A model generated the notes under the pieces. The model saw only the letters and a list, made by a program, of their open reading frames with translations, had not been told where the DNA came from and ran no database searches. A stretch of 64,000 nucleotides of DNA, from positions 1 to 64,000 of the forward strand of contig JAICWP010000003.1 of assembly GCA_025934735.1 (NCBI GenBank), written 5' to 3'. A program made the position numbers and the translations under genes. Of this stretch, positions 35,707 to 44,628 are shown piece after piece. This stretch comes from Terriglobales bacterium (GTDB taxonomy: Bacteria > Acidobacteriota > Terriglobia > Terriglobales > Acidobacteriaceae). The stretch's first letter is position 1; every line of letters starts with the position of its first letter.

Positions 35707-38700
35707 ATGCGGCTCGCGTTGCGCCTCGTGCTGATACTTTTCTTGTGCGCCAGCTTGTTCGCGCAAGGAAACAGGCCGGCGCCTGAGCCGGAAGGCCCCA
35801 ACCACGACAATCCGCTGGCTCGCGAGCTATGGTTCCGCCACGGCCGCGTTGTGCCGGGAAAGCCAGGGGCTGCGGCCCGCCTGCTGCGTCACGCTTACCA
35901 GCAGAAGATGAAACTGCGCGCCACGCGTTTGCAGGCGATGCGTGGGGCGGGGATGAGCGCTTACTCGGCCAGTTTAGCTACTGCGACGGCCAGTTCCACG
36001 AGCGGCTACGGTGGCTGGGTGCCGCTGGGGCCCGCCCCTCTCAACTCCAACGCCAGCGGCAGCCTGGGAGAGCAGGACTACGGTCCGGTGACCGGGCGCG
36101 CCACCTCCGTGGTGGCCGATCCTGGCGATCCGACCGGCAACACGGTGTACCTGGGCGGTGCCTACGGCGGATTATGGAAGTCCACCAATGCTGCCGCTAG
36201 CAGCCCTTCGGCAGTGACCTGGACACCTTTGATTGACCAGCAGGCGACGCTGGCAGTGGGCTCGGTGGCCGTCCAGCCCAGCAGCAGCGGGCCCAGCAGC
36301 GTAGTGCTGGTGGGCACAGGTGAAGCCGACTTCTCCATTGATTCCTACTACGGGCTGGGCATCTTGCGCTCCGCCGACGGCGGCAATACGTGGACGCTAA
36401 TCAGTTCCGCCAATGGAGCACAGTTCTCCGGCGTGGCCTTCGCTAAAATTGCTTTCAGCACCGACAATCCCAACCTGGTGGTAGCGGCGGCAACGGGCTC
36501 CGGCAACGACGAGGGGGCGAGCAACTTTGGGAATGCGCCCGGCCTCTACACTTCCGCTGATGGCGGCCAAACCTGGACCATGGCTCTTCAGGGCGCATTT
36601 CCGGGCATCGGCAGCACATCCGTGATCTATGACTCCGCCGGACACAAATTTTTTGCCTTCCTGCAATTTGAGGGTTATTACACCTCGACCGACGGCATGA
36701 GCTGGCATCGGCTGGGCAGCCAGCCTGGCAGCGCCTTGCAGAATTGCCCCACCGGCAACAACGGCGGCCCTTTCTGCCTGGTGTTTCGCGGAGAAATGAC
36801 GGCTGTGCCGGGACGCGAGGAGCTTTACACCTGGTACGTCACTATTGATAACCAGGGAAACATCGGTGATGGCGGTATCTATAAAACGACCAATGGCGGC
36901 GGCTCCTGGCAGCAGGTGAGCGACAGCGGCATCACCAACTGCGGCGATGGAAATGGGAACGGCTGCGGAGTGGAGCAAGGCTGGTTCAACCTGGAGCTGG
37001 CGGCTGTGCCCAACGGTACGGGCACCGACCTTTACGCCGGCGCGGTAAATATTTACAAGTGCTCCATTACCGCCGCCAACAGCCTGTGTGCCACACGGCC
37101 GTTCATCAATCTCACGCACGTGTATGGCTGCAGCCCGGTGGGCTCGCTCTCCCACGTCCACCCCGACCAGCACGGCATAAGCTTCGTCCGGCCGAACCCC
37201 TCGCAGGCAGTTATGTACTTCGCCAATGACGGTGGCATTTACCGCGCACTCAATGGCTATGCGCTCAGCTCCGGGACCTGCGGCACCGCCCCGAACCCGT
37301 TTCAGAACCTGAACGCAACCATGGGTTCCATGACCCAGTTCGTGGATTTTTCCAACAGTCCCAGCGACGTCAACACTGTGCTGGGCGGCACGCAGGACAA
37401 TGGCTCGCCGGCTACCAGCAATGACGGGAGCAGCTGGATTTCGGTGAATGGCGGCGACGGCGGATTCAACGTGATTGATCCCGTTTCCGGCATGTGGTTC
37501 ACGTCCAACACCGACGTCAGCGTGCAGAGCTGCCCCAGCGGCATCAACTGCCTGGAACAAACCTTTACCCCCATTGTGACCAATTCCACGGTGGGCGGCG
37601 ATCACGGATTCTTCTACACGCCCTTCATTCTGGACCCGCAGGCGGATAGCCGCATGATGGTAGGGACCTGCCGGCTGTGGCGCGGCAACAGCAACGGCAG
37701 CGGATTCAGCGCGCTGAGCTACAACTTCGATAGCGTGATGAATCAGGTTCTAAATGCGGCGTGTACCGGAGGGGAGACGCAACTCATTCGCTCTATTGCT
37801 GCCGGCGGGCCGAACACTGCGAACGGGTCCTCAGTTATTTATGTGGGCACCGAGGGTGGATTTGTATCGAATGGAGCTGGGGGGAGCTCACCAGTTGGTG
37901 GTCACATCTGGGCGACGAACGATGCGGACTTAGGCGCCTTTACTTGGGCCAACCAAACTGCCGTAGGTGACGGACCGGACCCCATATCCAGCATCGCAGT
38001 TGATCGCCGTGATCCTAGCGGCAACACTGCCTATGCCACTGTCATGGGTTTCGGCACTGCGCACGTATTCCAAACTACGGACCAGGGTCTAACATGGTAT
38101 GCCGAAGGCTTTGGGCTTCCGAACGCTCCGGTTGATGCTGTCCTGATTGACCCCGACGACAGCAACACCTTTTACGTGGCCACCGATGTTGGCGTCTACA
38201 CCAGCCATGATCTCCAAAATTGGACCGAACTAGGGCAGTTGCCCAATGTCCCGGTTCTGCAATTAAAGATGTTCGAATCCGGCGGGGGGAAACAGCTCCG
38301 CGCAGGCACCTATGGGCGTGGCATCTGGTCCTACGATATTCCTTACCAGATCACGATCACTACTCCGCATGTTCATCTATTCCCTGGTCAGACCGGAACC
38401 ATGCATGGCGTAATCACCGGCTATAACGGATACAACAGTCCCGTTGCCATCCAGTGTGCACCCAACGCTTTTCCCGGAACTTGCACCGGTACAACTCTTA
38501 CCCCCATGTCCTCGGGAACGCCTTTCTCTCTGACCCTGACACCCGTAAACGCACCTGCTGTGGATTACAGTTTTGCAATCGAGGGCACGGGAACAGATCC
38601 CAACAACACTAGCGCGCAAACTGCCCCGGTGACCCTTAGTATTTCCGACTATTCTTTCGTTGTACCGTCTCCGACTAACCTGACGGTTAACCAAGGGGCT

Positions 38701-39819
38701 ACTTCGGCCGCGGTAAATCTTCCATTGACCGCCTTCTACCAGCCGATCACTCTTTCTTGCTCGAACCTGCCGGTCGGCGCAACCTGCAATTTCTTCCCCT
38801 ACGCCACAGTTCCGCCTTCCAATTTCGACAACATCATCTTGACCGTCAGCGCGGGTCCGAATACGCCCTTAGGCACTTCAACCATCACCGTTAGCGCCAA
38901 CTCTCCCGGACAGCCCTCAGCCAAAAGCGGCCCTGTCTCCCTTTCTGTCACCAACAGCCCCGATTACAGCATGCTGACCTCGCAGCCTGCTCCTGCGATC
39001 GCGGGCAGCGCTGCAACTGCTCAGATAACGTTAACGCCATCTCAGGGATATTCTGGGCCGGTGACCCTGTCCTGCTCCGTCGCCGTCGGTATTACCTGCT
39101 CCATGTCGCCGCCGAGCCCCATTACTTTGGCAGGGGCTCCGGTTACGGTCACCGCCACCATCTCCACTCCACTGACTAACGGCGCGACCATAGGCGGGTA
39201 TTTCGAGGTGCCTTTCACGGCCACTGCCCCAGGAACTGTTACCCACTCCACCGCTGTGCACGTTACCGTCACCGATTTTGCGCTGGGTGCTCGTACTAAC
39301 AGCGCTACTGTCCTAGCAGGCCAGCCCGGGCAGTACGAGCTAAACGTTATTCCTGGTGTGGCTCCCTTTACCAATCCCATCTCTTTCTCCTGTTCCGGCC
39401 TGCCCCCGGGCACCGCGTGCTCCTTCTCCCCGGCCACCGTGACACCGGGCAGCTCGCCAGCCATCGTAGTGCTGAGCATCAGCACACCAAAAAGCTTGGC
39501 CGAGCTACACCCCGCCGCTCCGCTAAGTGAGGACTTACTCTTATTCAGTATGCTCTTGCCGGGCATGGTCCTGAGTCTTTCGGGCGGCATAAGAAGCAGG
39601 AGATCGCCATTTACCCTTTTGCTGATCGTGGTGCTCGCTACGTTGCTTTTCCAGCCCGCTTGTGGTGGTGGAGGCAGTGCAGGGCCACCCACGCCACCCA
39701 CTCCAACTCCGGCACCCGCGCCTCAGCCTTTCTCGACAACTTACCCCGTTGTTCTGACCGCCAGTTCGGGCACGGTGCAGCACCAAGTCAATTTGAATTT
39801 AGTGGTCTGGCAACAGTAA
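35707..39819 (+). CDS. Giant secreted Asp-box beta-propeller protein with Ig-like repeats and an internal membrane insert
   Basis: 1,370 residues from ATG 35707, where a signal peptide begins (RLALRLVLILFLCASLFA, cleavage near A|QG). First ~820 residues: sortilin/Vps10-like propeller with Asp-box motifs such as SADGGNTWT, SADGGQTWT and TTNGGGSWQ. Then about five Ig-like beta-sandwich repeats (SCSNLPVGATCNF, SCSVAVGITCSM, SCSGLPPGTACSF). The last repeat is interrupted by two hydrophobic helices and ACGGGGS plus a Pro linker before its final strands (QHQVNLNLVVWQQ). Base composition becomes less GC-rich from about 37,780 on. Probably a cell-surface adhesin or polymer-binding protein. Confidence 0.8.
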   Translation: MRLALRLVLILFLCASLFAQGNRPAPEPEGPNHDNPLARELWFRHGRVVPGKPGAAARLLRHAYQQKMKLRATRLQAMRGAGMSAYSASLATATASSTSGYGGWVPLGPAPLNSNASGSLGEQDYGPVTGRATSVVADPGDPTGNTVYLGGAYGGLWKSTNAAASSPSAVTWTPLIDQQATLAVGSVAVQPSSSGPSSVVLVGTGEADFSIDSYYGLGILRSADGGNTWTLISSANGAQFSGVAFAKIAFSTDNPNLVVAAATGSGNDEGASNFGNAPGLYTSADGGQTWTMALQGAFPGIGSTSVIYDSAGHKFFAFLQFEGYYTSTDGMSWHRLGSQPGSALQNCPTGNNGGPFCLVFRGEMTAVPGREELYTWYVTIDNQGNIGDGGIYKTTNGGGSWQQVSDSGITNCGDGNGNGCGVEQGWFNLELAAVPNGTGTDLYAGAVNIYKCSITAANSLCATRPFINLTHVYGCSPVGSLSHVHPDQHGISFVRPNPSQAVMYFANDGGIYRALNGYALSSGTCGTAPNPFQNLNATMGSMTQFVDFSNSPSDVNTVLGGTQDNGSPATSNDGSSWISVNGGDGGFNVIDPVSGMWFTSNTDVSVQSCPSGINCLEQTFTPIVTNSTVGGDHGFFYTPFILDPQADSRMMVGTCRLWRGNSNGSGFSALSYNFDSVMNQVLNAACTGGETQLIRSIAAGGPNTANGSSVIYVGTEGGFVSNGAGGSSPVGGHIWATNDADLGAFTWANQTAVGDGPDPISSIAVDRRDPSGNTAYATVMGFGTAHVFQTTDQGLTWYAEGFGLPNAPVDAVLIDPDDSNTFYVATDVGVYTSHDLQNWTELGQLPNVPVLQLKMFESGGGKQLRAGTYGRGIWSYDIPYQITITTPHVHLFPGQTGTMHGVITGYNGYNSPVAIQCAPNAFPGTCTGTTLTPMSSGTPFSLTLTPVNAPAVDYSFAIEGTGTDPNNTSAQTAPVTLSISDYSFVVPSPTNLTVNQGATSAAVNLPLTAFYQPITLSCSNLPVGATCNFFPYATVPPSNFDNIILTVSAGPNTPLGTSTITVSANSPGQPSAKSGPVSLSVTNSPDYSMLTSQPAPAIAGSAATAQITLTPSQGYSGPVTLSCSVAVGITCSMSPPSPITLAGAPVTVTATISTPLTNGATIGGYFEVPFTATAPGTVTHSTAVHVTVTDFALGARTNSATVLAGQPGQYELNVIPGVAPFTNPISFSCSGLPPGTACSFSPATVTPGSSPAIVVLSISTPKSLAELHPAAPLSEDLLLFSMLLPGMVLSLSGGIRSRRSPFTLLLIVVLATLLFQPACGGGGSAGPPTPPTPTPAPAPQPFSTTYPVVLTASSGTVQHQVNLNLVVWQQ

Positions 39820-39845
39820 CGAAGTCGGCGGCGGAAAAAAAAGTA

Positions 39846-39873
39846 CCCCAGCCAGCGGCCCAGCCGGCTGGGG
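39846..39873 (+). terminator. Intrinsic terminator of the Asp-box gene
   Basis: CCCCAGCC (39846-39853) pairs with GGCTGGGG (39866-39873), followed by CTTTCCTGACTTTCC. An alternative perfect palindrome CCCAGCCGGCTGGG is nested in it. It is 27 nt after the stop. Confidence 0.7.
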
Positions 39874-40102
39874 CTTTCCTGACTTTCCCCGGCGCTCCCC
39901 AGTGCCGGGACTTTGGGGAATCCTCACAACGCTCTTCGGGTGAGCGCTAGCAAGTTGCAAAGAATTTAGCTTTCTGCGCGATACCGGGCAATAGTACGAA
40001 AATATTAGTCAGCGCGCCGCCCCGAGAGCGGAGATCCGATGCCGTTCCTCCCAGCTACCTGAGCAGAGCACCTGAACTGGGGACGGGATTCTGACACCCT
40101 GG

Positions 40103-40879
40103 CTACATGGTGGCTCCGGCTGGCCGCTCCCCCGCTACCGAAAAATCGGCAACGAGCGGCAGGTGATCGGAAGCAACCAGCGCCTGCCGGGTGCGGCACA
40201 GCTGAAAACGCTCCAGTCCCAGCCGCTCATCGAAATAAAAATGATCGAGGTGCAAGAAGGGAGCGAGCCCGGGATAAGTGCGGGTTCGCCCCAGATACCG
40301 CGCCAAATCCACGCTGCGGTAATGCGTTCTCATCAGCCGCGATGCCAGCCCGTGGGTCCACTCGTTGAAATCGCCGACCACCACGCTGGGACCCTGCAGG
40401 TCGATGCGGCGCAATAGCGAGTCGCTGAGCAGCATACGCGCCTGATGCCTCCGCTCCAGAAATCCCGTTCCCAGGTGCACGTTAAAAATGTGCAGCAGCA
40501 CGCCGGGCCAGGGCTCCACATCCAGCCGAAGACAGCCGCGGCGTTCGCGCCGGGCCCAGGTCAAGTCATAATTCTTGGCGAAGCGCACCGGCAAACGGCT
40601 GAGCACTGCGTTGCCGTACGCTGCCCCATGCAACCGCCGATTCTCGCCGAAGTGCACGGAATAGCCGCCGGTCAGCGACGCGGCTATCTCGGCTGCCTGC
40701 CCCGGGCCGCCTTCGCCCGCACCGATCACTTCCTGCAGGGCAATCGCGTCCGCATCCAGTTCGCCCAGAATGGCGGCAATGCGCGCGGGCCGGACGCGGC
40801 GGTCCAGCCCCCGGCATTTGTGGATGTTATAGGTAACGATGCGAATCTGCCGCTTCACTGCTGCCGTTCGAAAACCCAT
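40103..40879 (-). CDS. Endonuclease/exonuclease/phosphatase (EEP) superfamily protein
   Basis: 258 residues. EEP motifs in order: IVTYNIHKCRGLD, ALQEVIG (catalytic Glu), NVHLGTGF, VVGDFNEWT (D-x-N) and SDHLPLVADF (catalytic His). Hydrolyses phosphodiester bonds in a substrate that may be nucleic acid, phosphoinositide or phospholipid. Its start lies within the end of the cardiolipin-synthase-like gene (25 nt overlap), a conserved-looking pair that suggests phospholipid head-group work. Confidence 0.85.
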   Translation of the reverse strand: MGFRTAAVKRQIRIVTYNIHKCRGLDRRVRPARIAAILGELDADAIALQEVIGAGEGGPGQAAEIAASLTGGYSVHFGENRRLHGAAYGNAVLSRLPVRFAKNYDLTWARRERRGCLRLDVEPWPGVLLHIFNVHLGTGFLERRHQARMLLSDSLLRRIDLQGPSVVVGDFNEWTHGLASRLMRTHYRSVDLARYLGRTRTYPGLAPFLHLDHFYFDERLGLERFQLCRTRQALVASDHLPLVADFSVAGERPAGATM

Positions 40880-42162
40880 CCCACCAGCTCCGGGGCGCGT
40901 TCAAAAACCGAGCGCCGGCGCCAGCGTTCATAAGAGATCTGGCGGCTGGCGGCAACATCAGCGGCAAAGTCCTGCTGCAGGCGCTCAGACAATTTGCGTT
41001 CAAACGCGGCGAGATTAATTTCGTCGTTGAGGCCGAAGGAGCGGTTGTCGAAATTGGTGGAGCCCACCACGCTCCATAAGCCGTCAATAATCAGGATTTT
41101 GGCGTGAATCATCGCCGGCTGGTACTCGTAAATGCGGGCGCCGGCCTGCAGCAGCTTGCCGTAGGCCGCACGGCTGGAACTGCGCGTGAGCTGGTGGTCG
41201 GAGTGGGCGCCGGGCACCACGATGCTGACCTCCACCCCCCGGTCCCGCATGGCGCGCACCAGTTCGTCGCGCAAGCTGCGGTCCGGCAGAAAATATGGCG
41301 TGGTGATCTGGATGGAGCGCTGCGCCGAAGCGATCAGCATTTGAAAAAGCATGCGTGCCCGCGTGGAACCACCCGCTGAGGGCGTGCTGTTGATCACCAG
41401 AACCGAGGATTCGGCCGCCGCCTCGCAGATGGGGAAGTACTCGGGACCGCTCAGGATTTCTCCGCAGGCTTCCAGCCAGTTTTCCGCGAAACTGGCCTGC
41501 AGGTTGGGAACGGCGTCTCCCTGGACGCGAACCATGGTGTCGCGCCACCGGCGCTTCTTTCCCTTGTCCAACAGCCAGTGATCGGCGGTGCCGGCCCCGC
41601 CCACAAAGGCGGTCTCGCCATCTACCACCAGAATTTCGCGATGGGTGCGGTTGTTGTAGCGGGGCAGGCGGTTCCAGCGAGCGGAATTGTACCAGGCTAC
41701 GTGGCCGCCAGCCTGGCTCAGTTCGCGAAAGAAGGAGTCGGTGGTTGACAGGCTGCCCAGCGCGTCGAGAACTACGTTCACCCGCACCCCCGCGCGGGCG
41801 CGCTCGGTGAGCGCTCCAACCACTTGGCGGGCGACCTCGCCGGACTGAAAAATGTAGTTCTCCAGGTTCACCGAGCGCCGCGCAGCGCCAATGGCCTTCA
41901 GTTCGGCAGGATAGAACGACTCGCCGTTGGTGAACACTTCCAGGCTGGTATGGCGGTTGAGCTTGGCGTCGGTAAGCGCTTCCAGCTGATAAAGGAATTC
42001 AGGACTGTCCAGCGACTCACCGCGGGCGGGACTTATTCGATAGCGAAGGCCAGGGTCAAATAAGGCCACGAACAGCACCAGGCTTTGCGCCAGGATGGCA
42101 AGCGTGGCAATCACCACGAAGCCGGTGGAAACGGTCATCTCAGCCGGAAGAATGGCATGCAT
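40855..42162 (-). CDS. Cardiolipin synthase-like PLD protein with a degenerate first HKD
   Basis: 435 residues. Membrane helix at about 12-36, then two PLD domains. The second HKD is intact (IHAKILIIDGLWSVVGSTNF). In the first, THREILVVDG, the HxK lysine is Glu (codon GAA at about 41,630). The middle contains VNLENYIFQSG and TPYFLPDRS as in ClsA/ClsB-type enzymes, which join two phosphatidylglycerols or PE and PG. With one half altered, activity is uncertain. It overlaps the EEP-family gene downstream. Confidence 0.85.
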   Translation of the reverse strand: MHAILPAEMTVSTGFVVIATLAILAQSLVLFVALFDPGLRYRISPARGESLDSPEFLYQLEALTDAKLNRHTSLEVFTNGESFYPAELKAIGAARRSVNLENYIFQSGEVARQVVGALTERARAGVRVNVVLDALGSLSTTDSFFRELSQAGGHVAWYNSARWNRLPRYNNRTHREILVVDGETAFVGGAGTADHWLLDKGKKRRWRDTMVRVQGDAVPNLQASFAENWLEACGEILSGPEYFPICEAAAESSVLVINSTPSAGGSTRARMLFQMLIASAQRSIQITTPYFLPDRSLRDELVRAMRDRGVEVSIVVPGAHSDHQLTRSSSRAAYGKLLQAGARIYEYQPAMIHAKILIIDGLWSVVGSTNFDNRSFGLNDEINLAAFERKLSERLQQDFAADVAASRQISYERWRRRSVFERAPELVGWVFERQQ

Positions 42163-42229
42163 AGCTGCGCCCCAGGCAACTAAGATGCACGTTCAGCCGC
42201 GGACAGTAGCGCCTGCAGATTGTGGTAAG

Positions 42230-42245
42230 AAGCCGTTGCCGGCTT
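42230..42245 (-). terminator. Possible terminator of the ASPIC/UnbV operon
   Basis: Minus strand AAGCCG-GCAA-CGGCTT followed by CTTACCA. The 6-bp stem has a GNRA-type tetraloop; the T content after it is low, so this is a weak call. Confidence 0.3.
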
Positions 42246-42307
42246 GCCAAATAATGGGCTGAACGGCTGGCGATTCGCAGGCGAGGCACCGGGGCGGAGC
42301 TTCAGCC

Positions 42308-43978
42308 TCAGATCCCTCGTCCTTCTACGCATTCATAGGCTCGCCCGGTGGCGAGGTTTTTGAACTCCTCGGTGCGCCCGCTGGGCCACTGAATCGTGGC
42401 ATGCTCGATGCGGTCGCGTTTGCCCACTCCGAACGTGACCGGCAGCTCGGATTGCGAAAGATAGCTGGAGCCGCCCTTCACCATGCGCGACTGGCTGCTG
42501 CCGCCGGCGTAAATTCGCACGATCGCCCCAATGGCATCGCGGTTGGATTTCTTGCCCACCAGGCGAAAGCGAATGCTGCGGTTGCCGGCCAGCTGATCGT
42601 TTCTATAAAGGAACGCCGAACTATTATTGGTGGTCATGAGCAGGTCGAGGTCGCCATCGCGGTCAAAATCGCCATAAGCCAGGCCGCGCCCCACTTTCGG
42701 CCGGTCGAAGGAAATACCCGCTTGCGCCGCTACGTCATGGAAGTGGCCCTTGCCATCGTTCAGGAACAGTTGCGGCGGCTGGGCATAGCCCACATTGCCG
42801 CGAATGTTACGCACCGTCTCGTCAATGTGCCCGTTGGCCACTACCAAATCCAGGGCACCGTCCAGGTTTATGTCCGCAAACACGCAGCCAAAGCCCAGCG
42901 TGTTGCGCGAAGGCGCCCCTACGCCTGCAGACATGGCCACGTCGTCATAAATATGCTTGCTGCCCATGCGGAAGAGTCCAATCATCTCGTTGTCAAAATT
43001 GGTGATGGCTACGCCCGGAGCGCCCGAACCGTCAAAGTCGCCGGTGTCCACGCCCATTCCGGCGCGCGCTTTGCCTTCCGCGCTGAAGGCAATGCCCGAC
43101 TCTACGCCCACTTCCTTGAAGGTACCGTTGCGCTGGTTGCGGTAGAGCTTGTTGGGTTGCGTGTCATTGGCGATCAGCAGGTCGGGCCAGCCATCCTGGT
43201 CGAAGTCGAGCATGGCAACGCCCAGCGACTTGGAGCTGGTATCGAAGATGCCGCTGCTCGGGGTTACATCTTCGAAGGTGCCATTGCCGCGATTGTGAAA
43301 CAGCCAGCAAGTCTCGCCGCGGTAAGCCTCGGGCGTGCAGTAGGACTTGTGCTTGCCATCCAGGCTGCAGAAAACGTCGTGGGCAGGCGACCACTTCACG
43401 TAATTGCATACCACCAGGTCTAGCAGCCCGTCGCGGTCGTAGTCGAACCACAGGGCGGAGGTGCTGAACGCTTCGCGCCCGCCCAGCCCGGCAGCCTGGG
43501 TCGCGTCAACAAATTTCCCGCCGGTGTTCTTGAACAGGCGGTTCTGGCCCACACCGGTGATCAGGATATCGGGGTGGCCGTCATTGTTGTAGTCGCCCAC
43601 GGCCACGCCCATACCGTACATCTCCACGTCGAGGCCGGCGCGGCGGGTGACATCGCTGAAGGTGCCATCGCGGTTGTTGCGGTAAAGGCGCAGGGTGGTG
43701 TGCTCGCGCTTGTGGCCGGGCCAATCCATGCCGTTGACCAGCAGGATGTCCTGCCAGCCATCGCTGTCGTAATCCAGGAAGGCGCAGCCCGAGCCCATGG
43801 TTTCGGGAAGAAATTTGCCGCCAAACGCACCGGAATTGTGCAGGAAATGAATGCCGGCGCGCGCAGTCACATCCACCAGGCGGAATCCAGGTCCGGCAGC
43901 CGCGGACCACAGCTCTGAAGGGAGCACGGCAGCGCCGGCCAGCCCTCCGAGTCCCTGGAGAAATGACCGCCGGTTCAC
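42308..43978 (-). CDS. Tat-exported FG-GAP/ASPIC-UnbV (CRTAC1-like) protein
   Basis: 556 residues. Tat signal (NRRSFLQGLGGLAGAAVLPS). Repeated FG-GAP/VCBS blades such as DYDSDGWQDILLVNGMDW, DYNNDGHPDILITGVG and DFDQDGWPDLLIAND form a beta-propeller with Ca-binding-like D-x-D-x-D loops. C-terminal ASPIC/UnbV domain (about 480-550; VKGGSSYLSQSELPVTFGVG, TIQWPSGRTEEF). Function unknown for nearly all homologues. The ATG overlaps the response-regulator stop by 4 nt (ATGA), so translation is coupled to a two-component system. Confidence 0.9.
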   Translation of the reverse strand: MNRRSFLQGLGGLAGAAVLPSELWSAAAGPGFRLVDVTARAGIHFLHNSGAFGGKFLPETMGSGCAFLDYDSDGWQDILLVNGMDWPGHKREHTTLRLYRNNRDGTFSDVTRRAGLDVEMYGMGVAVGDYNNDGHPDILITGVGQNRLFKNTGGKFVDATQAAGLGGREAFSTSALWFDYDRDGLLDLVVCNYVKWSPAHDVFCSLDGKHKSYCTPEAYRGETCWLFHNRGNGTFEDVTPSSGIFDTSSKSLGVAMLDFDQDGWPDLLIANDTQPNKLYRNQRNGTFKEVGVESGIAFSAEGKARAGMGVDTGDFDGSGAPGVAITNFDNEMIGLFRMGSKHIYDDVAMSAGVGAPSRNTLGFGCVFADINLDGALDLVVANGHIDETVRNIRGNVGYAQPPQLFLNDGKGHFHDVAAQAGISFDRPKVGRGLAYGDFDRDGDLDLLMTTNNSSAFLYRNDQLAGNRSIRFRLVGKKSNRDAIGAIVRIYAGGSSQSRMVKGGSSYLSQSELPVTFGVGKRDRIEHATIQWPSGRTEEFKNLATGRAYECVEGRGI

Positions 43979-44628
43979 GGAATGTTCACCAGCCCGTTGC
44001 GGATGGCGTAAACCACCAGTTCAGCGGTCTTGTGAATTCCGAGCGCATCCATGATGTTGGCGCGATGTACGGCCACGGTGTTGACGCTGAGCTCAAGCTG
44101 GTCGGCGATTTCCTTGTTGGATTTGCCGTCCACGATCAGCTGCAGGATCTGCAACTCGCGCGCCGTGAGGCCGGGTCCGCGCTCTCCGCGCAGGCTCGAG
44201 GCCCGCGCCAGCTGCGCATCGAGCACTGTCTCCCCTCCGGCAACTTTGCGGATCGCGGTGGCCAAGTCAAGGTCCATGGCGCTCTTCAAAATGTAGCCGC
44301 GGGCGCCGGCCGCCAGGGCCTGCTGCACCAGCGTCTCTTCCGAATGCATGCTCAGCATCAGCAACTGGGGCGCGGCAGACCCGTTGCGCGCCGAGCCTTC
44401 CAAAATTTTGCGCGTGGCCGCCAGCCCGCTCATGCCGGGCAGCGCGCAGTCCATCACGACCACGCGGGGCTTCAGTTGCTGCGCCAGGCGCACCGCCTCT
44501 TCGCCATTGCCCGCCTCGCCCACCACCACGATGTCTGCCTGGTCCTCCAGCATGCGCCGGAAGCCGCGCCGCACCAGGGCGTGGTCGTCCACTAGCAAAA
44601 CTGTGATCTTTTCAGGCATGGCTCTCAC
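43975..44628 (-). CDS. NarL/FixJ-type response regulator
   Basis: 217 residues. Receiver domain (DD at 14-15, phospho-acceptor D60 in VVMDCALPG, K around 110) and a LuxR helix-turn-helix (LTARELQILQLIVDGKSNKE, ELSVNTVAVHRANIMDALG). Starts at ATG 44628 or 44619 (MPEKITVLLVDDH); both lie within the kinase gene's end. Most likely controls genes for the ASPIC/UnbV protein or its targets. Confidence 0.92.
   Translation of the reverse strand: MRAMPEKITVLLVDDHALVRRGFRRMLEDQADIVVVGEAGNGEEAVRLAQQLKPRVVVMDCALPGMSGLAATRKILEGSARNGSAAPQLLMLSMHSEETLVQQALAAGARGYILKSAMDLDLATAIRKVAGGETVLDAQLARASSLRGERGPGLTARELQILQLIVDGKSNKEIADQLELSVNTVAVHRANIMDALGIHKTAELVVYAIRNGLVNIP

Noticed and set aside
36397-37605. 402-codon minus-strand ORF
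   Set aside because: Antisense shadow of the Asp-box gene.
42401-43423. 340-codon plus-strand ORF
   Set aside because: Antisense shadow of the ASPIC/UnbV gene.
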